DNA of 64,000 bases, from contig CM022679.1 of assembly GCA_012295275.1 (NCBI GenBank), positions 6,609,157 to 6,673,156 on the forward strand, written 5' to 3'. The first letter of the stretch is position 1; each line of letters starts with the position of its first letter. Shown here one piece after another: positions 41,901 to 53,273 of the stretch. The notes beneath the pieces are model-generated. The model was not told the origin of the DNA, did not search any database, and saw only the letters and a program-made list of their open reading frames with translations. A program made the translations under genes and the position numbers. The DNA comes from Chrysomallon squamiferum (Eukaryota > Mollusca > Gastropoda > Neomphalida > Peltospiridae).

Positions 41901-43957
41901 AAAATTATTCAAATGCTATTAAACATTTGTTTATTAATTGAATAATGTTGATATGAGAGATGGAGGAATTGTGATGTCACCTACTCTTTAGTCTATCCTT
42001 ACAGATTACCTGTAGTATCTTTTATACACACCTTCACATAGGAGGGTGCAATGTTTTGTAAACCATTCAAGAAGCACTGGCTGAATGCTATCTAGATAAC
42101 AGATACACTGAGAAAGACTGATCCCATGAACTATGTATAGATTTTTGAAAAGCTTCTCATACTCAGGTTTTAATCAAATTTCTGTAGGTAACATGAAGTT
42201 TTCTGTTATTTCATCTTATTTCTTCATTATTGTTAAAATAGATGTTTTAAGATATAATCATCATTAACTCCACCTACTCAACATTATCATCAATAAAATC
42301 AATAAAAACAAGAATGTTTTTATTACTAAAACAAATATACTTACAATAGCAATCAGTGAATGATGTTGATCCATTTTGATTTGTAGTATAATATTTCGGA
42401 CACAAATTACAAGTCGTTGTATTTATTTGATCTTGGTAATATCCAACTGGACATTCTACACATGTGTCAGATACTACTCTTGTACCCTTTGGACATGTAA
42501 CTGAAATACATAATGACATATTGAAACAGTCATACTTAGAACAGGACAAATACAGATATAAATATATATTTTGGATGTTTGAAAATCTACAAATATATTC
42601 TCGATGTATTATATTAACAAGGCATAGAGAAATATTTAAATTTATAAACTCACGTGTACACTGGTTAATGGAAGAGGCTCCTAGTATGTTAGTTATGTGG
42701 AATTGTGGACAAGACTTGCAGCTTGTCTGTCCAGTCAAGTCTTGATAGAAATTCTGTTGACACAGGACACATGATCCAGACACTTTATATTGACCAACTG
42801 GACATACAACTTGTACAGCTTCAAAATAAATAAATTAATAAGGTTGAACATATCAATAAAACATTATTTAATTTAATTTAATTTAAATAACGAAAATAAT
42901 CTGTTTTATTTCCATATTATAAAATACATATTACAAATTTTGTTCTTTCCATAAATGAGGAAATGATCTATTTTTTATATTGAAGCCCATTTTAATTTGT
43001 GTGTTATATGCTAAACAGTGATCATTTCATTTCTTCAGACTAACCCAAAATACCTACAGTATTATTTCCAAAGAAATCGTCAAAAATATTTATTACCTGT
43101 TAAGTAGTTGTTATCAAGTAAGTAAATCAGATTTTCTCACTAGAAATTATGCTTTTCTGAAAGTAATCATCTAAAATGTATATTCTCTGTTAACCAGCCG
43201 ACATCATATGATAAGTAAACTAGATTTTATCAGTAAAAACAGGATTTTAACTGGGGTTACAGATCACTTACAGACACACTGACTGGCTGAAAGTATAGAA
43301 CTGACTGGATGTTTAATATACGTTAAATATGTGTTGAATATTTGATACTTTGCTAATGGAATTATTAGTTCATTTATATCAAACTAAAATATGAATAGAA
43401 CTTACAGAAACATTGTGTGGTTGAAATTGCTCCTGTTACATTAGTGGTCATGTTGGGTGGGCACGATTTACATGTTTTTGAACCAGTCTGATCTTGATAT
43501 TCACCAAGTGGGCATGGAACACAAGTAAATGATTCTTCTTTCATTCCAGCTGGACATTTCACTGTTAATAATCATGAAAACAATAATAATTAATATGCAT
43601 TGTTATTACACTTTTAAATAATTAACAGAGAAGAAACTCCTGAAATTTTGAGATAAACAGTAACTAAAATGAATATCAGCTCAATGACAACTGATAATTC
43701 ACAAAATAACTGTTTTATGACTGAGGGATAAAGCTTATCCCACCACTTCATCGATTAACCTTAACTTATTAAGGTAAACATTCACAAAATACTAACTGGA
43801 ACGTTAAGCAGACCAGTCAATGTACCGAGAAGGATTAGTCCTATGCTATGTGAAATGTTTCATATATCTATTGTCATCAAGTTTTAAAAAATCATTCTTT
43901 AAGCAACAAGAAATACATTCTTCTTCTTCTTCTTCATTTTCTTGTTATTATTATTTG

Positions 43958-44010
<53 letters not shown>

Positions 44011-45986
44011 TACTATTTAACAAAACAGGCATTTTAATGTATCTTTAAAAAAAAAATTTTTTTATGAAACAGGGTCGTAAACTTGTAAAGAAAAAACCTC
44101 AGATGTCGACACTATATTATCCTACTCAGCCAACCCCCCCTAAAAAAAACCCCGCTGTTTTCATTGTTTCTTATTTTATATTTTTGTTATATATATATAT
44201 ATATATATATTAAGAAAACTAAGCAACAACAACAAAAATATATATATATATATATAATTGATTTCAACCAGTGATCGAAAATGTCCAATTGCTTAAATAT
44301 ATACATCATTTCATCAACTCAACCTAGAGCACCAATAAAACAATTTCGCTAAAACAAATATACTTACAAAGGCAGTCAGAGAATGATGTTGATCCATTTT
44401 GACTTGTAGTATAATATAGAGGACAACTATTACACGTTGTTGTATTTATTTGATCTTGGTAATATCCAACTGGACATTCTACACATGTGTCAGATGCTAC
44501 TCTTGTACCCTTTGGACACGTAACTGAAATACATAATGACAAATATTTATTTTGCACTTGTTTCTATTTAATATATAAAGTATACCATATAGTAAATCCT
44601 CATAACGAAGAATTATATTTTGTTGAAAAGTCTCTCACTATCTTGATGGAGGTTTTCTGCTATTCACTAATCTACCAAGATAGGGCATTAGCCCAATATT
44701 ACTTAATTGTAAAAGAATTTAAAAATAATTAAAGGCAAATGTAATTTAACAAATTCTTTGAAATGGATTCTGGTTCATAAATAAATTGCAGTATGGTTGC
44801 TAATTATCAAACATGACAGACATTAACAGTAGGCTAAAAATAATTGCGGTAAGTCTGCTAATAACTGTGGTTTTAGGAACCATTCATAATTTTTTATGTT
44901 TAAAGAAAGACAAATACAAAGGTAACCAACTTACGGTAACAATAGTTTATAGATGTGGCTCCTCTGATTGTAGTTTTTTATATTTTGGACATTTTGTGCA
45001 TCCTGTCATTCCCGTTTTATCTTGGTAGAAACCGTATGCACATTCCACACATTTATCAAAATTTTCTGCCGTTCCAATGGGGCATGGCTCTGTAATAGTA
45101 ATAATATTAATATTATAATAATTAGAAGAACAACAACGATAATAGTTAAATGGCAGAAAGAAAACGTATTCAGTATACTACTTTACAAAATCATTTCTAG
45201 AACAACTATTGAAATTTTATTCAGTATTTTTCATGACTAATGAGCATAAGTGCTGGTTGTCTGAAACTACTGTAAAGTTCTTACCACACATAGTATTGGT
45301 GAGGACATATCCAGCCTGCCGACATACTATGGTGATGTTTGTATTTGAAACTGACTGAAAAATTAGTCCATATATGTCAATCTGAAAGAATAAAATTATT
45401 ACACAGTAGATCAGTTTGCATTATATTTATCCATTACTATTCTGAAAGCATGAAAATAACACTGTAAAAACATTACATATCACATGTGGAGTTGTGAATA
45501 AATTAAATTAGTTACTTATAACATTCACTTTGAAATATGCTAATCTGAAATAATCAAACAAATAAATAAAGTTAAAAAAACAACAAATTTATGAGTCAAT
45601 TAAAAGACTGATTATAAAAAGAAACATTTAAATTTATTCCAGTGCTGATAATTCTTTTATTTATTTTCGTCTTTATCTTCTTCTTCTTATTATTTATTAT
45701 TATTAAATTTTCATCATTATTATTATTATAATATATTTATTTATTTTTGATGAGAGCAGATAAACATTTGCTTTCCTTTTATTTTCAACTAAACAGAATA
45801 ATGTTCAGGAATAAATTATTGAAAAAATAAAAATCTTATTCTCACATAGTTAGCTCATAGCAACTAAAAGAATCATACCAAAGTACTGAAAACTGTCTTG
45901 TCAGTAAAATAATCATTGAGAACATTTCTGGTAGATCTAATTTCTTCAGAACCTGTTGATGTGTTCAGCTTGAGTTCTTGTCTGCA

Positions 45987-46034
<48 letters not shown>

Positions 46035-48676
46035 GCAAATGAAGTACAGAAGGAAGTTTAAAAAAATAAGATTAATATCGTTTGATTAGATAGGGATCTT
46101 TTATATGCACATATTCATAAGCATGAAATTACATCTGAAATTCGTGATAAACTGATTGCCTAGCCTGAAATGGGAAACTAATGCAATGACTGGTTTGTGC
46201 TCTAACCCTGAGCTGCAATCTGCCCGTTATCACCAGTACCACCATCACCACCACTACTAAAACTACTGCAGCTCTCACTACTAGTTATTGTTATCATAAA
46301 AAAATATTAATGACATCTTTTAAAACCAGCTAATAGTTATTTAAATTTAATTTTGATGGATTAAAAAATAATAATAATAATAATAAAAAAAGAAAATAAA
46401 TGAATAAATAAAGTAGAGAAAAGTAACACATACGGAATAGAGTTGAATATCAAATCCATTTTTATCGGAATCTGAGTCTGTCGGCGACGACGACCCGAAG
46501 ACTGACATCCTGTTACAGCACCACTGACGTCCACGTTGTCGCAGACCACATTGTTACATATTCCTTCCCACGTGCGATTGAGACGTTTCATCTGACGTCG
46601 TGCTTCAGCTCGTAGTGCGTCTGTCATCAACTCCGGCCTGTCACACGACTTTGCTGTAAACTGCATCGTGATTCTGTATGTCATTAAATCCAGCTGCGGA
46701 ATCACTTCACCACCTAGCAAGAATCAGAACGATATCATGATAATTACAATGTGTCTTTCTTTCAAACTTCTTGTTTTCTAGCTAGGTTGTATTAGAAAAT
46801 ACACTTGTAAGAATAGTAACAGTAGTAATTAAAACGAAGTATCATACTTGGTAATGGAACACATTCTGCACTTCCCCGCTGAACAGTTTTCTGTCCTTGT
46901 GGACATTTTGTACAAAAACGTGACTGAGTGTTTTTGAAATAATTCATAGAACACTGTTTGCACTGAGAGTCCAGGTAATCGAACTCTTGTCCGGCAGGAC
47001 ACGGAGCTGTAATAATAACAGTGCAAAAACAACAGCAATAATAATTATAGCCAGGACAGTTAGAGTAATTATAATAATTTCATTTTAAATTAAACAGTAA
47101 CATAAAAAAAATATATACCAAATAATTGTATCATTACTGAAATAATACACATTACATTATTATTTAGAAAATTACCATAAAACGTTTAGAACTGAGATAC
47201 CAAGACAATTACAACATATAAATATTAACTTAATTCAATCAGAGTATTTATGTGATTGTCGAGGATAAATAAGTAACTAAACCTTGCATAACTGAAAATC
47301 TGTAAAGACTTCTAATTAATTTCTTTTTTAGAAAATGTTTGTTAATATTTTTAAAATGAAAATTTTAACATGAATTAAAACAGATAAATTAAAATGTCAG
47401 GTAAGTGAAAACTTACGATGACAAAACTGTTTTCCTGTTGATCTGGTGGATTTGGTCAGAGTTCCAGAAGGACATGGGATACATACAGGTTGAGATATTT
47501 TATCCTGATACTTATCCAGCGCACAGTCAATACAGGTGTATGTTAAAGAATCCACACGTGTACCAGCCTGACACTGATCTATGAACAATTGCAACATCAT
47601 TATTGTACTCAACAATAAAAACAACAACAGAAACAATAATACTAACACGATCACCATAACAGCAACAAGATACCAAAATAGGGAAATTTAAATTATACAA
47701 TAATAATAATACATTATATTAATACAATTTTCTTCTTATTATTAATGTCGGAAAAATACTTATTTTTCTATCCTGTGCTTAAATATATATGCAAACACAG
47801 TAACAGACACACAAATTCTGAATATTTGTATAATGTGTATAGTGTATAAAGATACATACATATATAGTATATAAACAATACATACATATATACATACATA
47901 CAAACAAACGTAAATATGTACATACCATCAGACAGATACATACATACATATATATATATACATATAAATACGTACCTACAAACACAAACATACATAGATA
48001 TATGCTTGTTTATTTGTGTTTATCTGTGTTTGTTTTTTATAAAAAAGAAAGATAAGTGATAACAAATTTTATATTGATATAAGTCATATAAACATCTTGC
48101 TATGACAACAGAAATTTATATAATAAAAAAGCCTACAATTGGAGAATGATTAATGAATACCTTTACTAAACTGAAGTACTTGTTTCAGCTTGGTCAGCAG
48201 TGGGAAGTTACCCTCATTACAGAACTGACCATTGAAGTCATCTTGAGAAATTTCGAATACCATAGCACCTCCTTAGATTCATATCCTTAATGTAATTAGC
48301 CTATTAAGAAAATAATAAACATATTTATTAATATACTGTTTTTATGAGGTTGACATAACTGAAATTCATAAATGCACTAAATGTCTGAAAATTCATTATT
48401 CTATTTCGTTCATTGTGGCTATCATTAAACGAGGATGATTTTTTGTGAAATGTTGGATATGTTTAGAAAATATTTATTACCTTTATTTCAATACTTTTCT
48501 GTGTCTCGTATCCAACCCATTGCGCAGAGTCCCAGGCAAAAGAAGCATTTTGTTCTTGTTGAAATCCATACTGAAACTGGTATATTGGTTTCGATGTGCT
48601 GTCACTGCAAACCTGGAATGAATATAAGTAATGTTAACCTGTATCTTACTACTTTTTTTCTGATTCTTTCTCGTTT

Positions 48677-48752
<76 letters not shown>

Positions 48753-49063
48753 TTCATTATCTTTCCGTCACTTACGTTTTCTCTCTCTCTCTTTCACATA
48801 CTTACCTTATAGTATGGCAAATCATACGATGATGTGAATGGATCTCCTATTTTATAAAGCGTTTGACTCTTAAGCTGAAAAGCTTTCCCATAGAATGGTA
48901 TTCCAAGAACAATTTTCTGAGCAGGCATCCCTTTAGACATCCAATACCTCACTGCATAGTCCTGTTGCAAGGGAAACAATATTAAAGAAAACTTTAAAAA
49001 TATAAACCAGATATGTATATACATATATGCATACATGCATATTACAAGTATACATAATTTACT

Positions 49064-49131
<68 letters not shown>

Positions 49132-51694
49132 GAAAATGTACATTCTTACAGCATTTGTATAACTTTGTGGAGGTTGCTGATTAGATCTGGGATACAGTGG
49201 GCTGGGATGGTCAATTGTGCTGCTAAAGTTACCCTGGTAATCATAAGCCATTATGTTCACAAAGTCGAAATCCCTTAAAACCAAAAAAAAAAAAAAAAAA
49301 ATAATTTATTAACAAGAACAGTAACAACAAAAACAACAATAATAATAATAATGTTAATAATGATGATGATAAAAAATAATAACAACAATATATATGGATG
49401 AATGACCAAATGACATAAGAAAAAGCAGGACAGAGATAGAAACTCAGTTAACTGACAAGTAGTATGTATATTAGATAATGTATCAATTTGCAATAATATA
49501 TATATATATATATATAAATTGTTTTTAAACGTCCTCTAAAATACTGTCTGATGTTAAATCCTTTCTTTTTATTTGCTAAAACTAAAGTATTCAGTATATT
49601 ACAAGCTTTTATATAGTTTTAAAAACTTACCTTGTCAGGTTATTTACTTCATAAGAATTATCTATCGTCTGCTTGTTGCCTGAAACCGAGGCTGAAAGAA
49701 TCAGTTTGCTCTTTGTCGTCTGACTGGCTGCTTCTGTATCAAACTTCTGACGAAGTTGCTGTAAGTTTCATCACAAAATTTGAAAACGAGGTAAATTACA
49801 TGAAAAAATTAGATGTCTTCTAGTTTCTACGTGATATGTGAAAGCAGGTAATTTATTTATAATTATAAAATAAGTTGTAAACATGAAAATAATTATTTGT
49901 ACGATTTTGGTTTTTGGATGCATCTGCCTGAGACACTCAAAACAATAAAAATACAAAGCAAGTAAGTAAGTAAATAAATAAGTAAAAAGTTAAGACAGTT
50001 GTAACAAAATTTAAATTCTTGTCAAACTTATATCGTTTTAATATTATCCTGACAATTATTAGATATCACTCACAAACATTTTATGATGAAAACTATCAAA
50101 TAGTTAATAAATAAATTAATAAAAAGACAAATTATAATTATTAGATAAACTATTTTTGTAAGAAAGACGTTTGAAAAAAAAAGTCATTGTACTTTGTTAA
50201 TGGCTTCTTTTATCTGTTTGAAGCAAAAATTATATTTTACAGTCACCTTACCATTTTCAAAAAAAAAAAAAAACATTAAATTTTTATAATAGTCGTGGAG
50301 AATTTGGCTGGAATTAAAAATAGCTTCGCCCTTGAAATAAATACATAGATATTATGCATCATTTGATTTAATACAAAGCATTCCAATAACAATACAGTAC
50401 AATAAAATAATAAATACTATAATAGAAACAGTTAGGTTTTGATATGTTTATTTGAAAGTGTTATTTGGGGTTTTAATCTATTATTCCGTCATTCCAAGTT
50501 TCGCTTTGTTGACTGGAAAGCTACATTTGCTTAACATTTTTAAATAAGAATCAAAAGTTCCATAACAAAATGAAAAAAAAAAAAAAATAATAATAATAAT
50601 AATAATGATAAAAATAACGATAAACTACGACCAATATCGAGTGCGTACATGTTGGACCAGTTTTCTGTAGACGCTGTTTAGCGATAACAAAAAATGCTTT
50701 CCAATCGGATAATAAAATAACATATCGTTCCTTATTTCGAGCTGCCTGATGCATGTCAGAAAGTATCCTTGTACCTATATAAATACATTTTAAACATTAT
50801 ATCGAACGAAATATAGTATCTACTTTTTGAATTTAAAACCCCAAACTTACTGAAACTAAGACACTGTATCGCTGATTGTCAGTAGAAATTCCGCCGTTTT
50901 CGCCAGGAAACTCCCAAACAATGTCCAGTCCGTCGAAGTTACGGTCACGGAGATATTTAATGACGTTGTCACAGAAAGCATTTATTCGTGTGTCGGTACT
51001 AACAACAGCAGAGAATGCAGCTGATGTTTGATTCCAGCCTCCAACTGCCAAGAGAACTTTTAGTCCTGATGTCGAGAGTTTTAAATCTGTCACTTTTTTA
51101 TAATTACCTGAAAAGTCAGTTTACTCTATTAGCAAAAGCATTTTTTAAATTTTACTTTTCTTGTTTTATTCTTATATTTATAAATATATATATATATATA
51201 TATATAAAATAGCGCAGAGTACTGAAACCAGGTTTCATTCTAGATTTTGTTACTGGATTTTTTGAGAGCTTTGAACTCTATTTTTAGTATATTTTATGTT
51301 TTTTTACAATGGTCAGGAATACGCAAACAATGATTTAAGTGAATCCAACATATTCGATACATTGTTAATAACAAACAGATTTCGAGACAGCCATTTGGAA
51401 TTTATTTTTCAATTAAGGCTTACTGGTGTTAGTAAAAATGCCTTTAGTAAAATTCTAAATCACAAAAAACAAGAGAAAATAAACTGATTGCTAAGGTTGC
51501 TAATAATCGTTATACTGCCAGTAATAAATTTCAACGTTGACCATTTAGAAAAGTGGCTTTCTAAATAGTGGATTTGAAAGCGGTTTCAGTAATACTAATA
51601 CTATTCGTGAAAAATCTCCGATCAAAATAATATAATTTCTGTAAAATTTAAACGTTAAAATAAAAAAGCCGACAAGTCCTTAAAATATAATATA

Positions 51695-51737
<43 letters not shown>

Positions 51738-52591
51738 GAAATATGTTTTATGGTCTTCTTTTGAAAATTAGCACCTGATCTAAAACACCAGTGGGTTGGT
51801 TTCTTGTTCGTTTTTCCATCCCGCCCCCTTTTTCCAAAAAATGTTTTATTTTCTAATTAAAAAAAAAAATGTTTTAAACATAATTTTCAAATCCAAAGAT
51901 GATATTTATTTACTACTGTTATCATAGAAACCATCAACACCGGCATCACCTCTATGCTGCTATTTCTACCATCATTATTACTTATTTTATTGTTGTTGTT
52001 GTTATTATTATTACAGAGCAGTGCTCAACAGAAATCTTTTATAAATATGATTTCTGTCAAGATAAAACAGAAACAAAGTATCAAGTATATAATTAGGGGA
52101 GTCACATCTATAAACAAGTGTTTTCGTAAGGTTGTTATCTCTATATCTTATCTGTTACGTAAACCATATATGACTTATATAACATAAAATTTGTTTTTGA
52201 ATTTTGTTGTTATTATTTTGTTATTATATAATTTCACATCTATAAACAAGTGTTTTCGTAAGGTTGTTATTTTATCAGTTATTATTGACTTTATAACAAA
52301 ACTGTTTTATTATTCTTTCCATAATGATCATCATCATCGTCATTATTTAATTAAAAAAATGAACCACAAAGTTATGGTATTTGAGTAATAAGAAAAATGT
52401 TTACCGTTTAAACCGTCGTCGTTGGATTCTGTAGTTCCAAGCGAATTGGTGTCAGGAAGGATTTTGGCGAACGCATACACAATGTGAGTACACAGGGATG
52501 GGTTGATGTTCTCAGGATTAAACTGCATGACCGCAGGGCGGTACTGAGCCCAGTTGGCATAGTAACAAACACGTTTATAATCTGCGTTGAC

Positions 52592-52638
<47 letters not shown>

Positions 52639-52654
52639 TTACTTTTCACCAAAA

Positions 52655-52685
<31 letters not shown>

Positions 52686-53233
52686 AAATAAATAATAATA
52701 ATAATAATAATAATAATAGTAATAATTTACTTTTCACCAAAATAAATAAATAAATAAAAGCATATAAATAAATTAAAAAAACAAAATTTTTGAAAGTTAA
52801 ATTTATAAATAAAATAAATTTAAAAAATAAATTAAATTAAAGATAATTAAATGAAAATAATAAATTAATTATTAATTAATCAAGGTAAATTATTTCTATT
52901 ATTTAAATTAAAAAATAAAATAAATTATATACAATGTGAATTAAAATAGAAAATGAAAATAATTAAATAAATAAATAAAATAACAGACTTTTGTTACTTT
53001 AATTTTACTTTAAATATAATTATTTCATTGAAATGGAAAAACTTCCAATATTTTATCTACAAATACAGTACGTTCCTTACGTCTTTTTCATTAATGTAAA
53101 TACAATTTCAGATATTATAAACATATTCGTTTATACAAACATATACACATAGTTACACATATATATTATCCTCTTTACAAACATACCAGCTATCTTCCTA
53201 TTTATCTATTGTATAATTTTCACATGCATAACA

Positions 53234-53273
<40 letters not shown>

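Larger units (their letters stand above)
51108..52404 (-). other. Receptor intron 2
   Basis: Contains a (TG)n run at 51696-51734 and an inverted, decayed copy of an Eph-like repeat exon with a tandem fragment (listed separately). Confidence 0.6.

Noticed and set aside
42464-42745. Plus-strand open frames across the repeat exons
   Set aside because: They are the antisense of minus-strand repeat exons, recurring at each copy.
47768-47995. Open frames rich in Tyr/Cys/Val in microsatellites
   Set aside because: Translations of TA/CA repeats; low complexity.
50551-50790. Minus-strand open frame in intron 3 (ARNKERYVILLSDWK...)
   Set aside because: GH18 exon 3 and exon 4 join in frame and keep domain continuity without it, and I see no acceptor/donor pair in the right phase.
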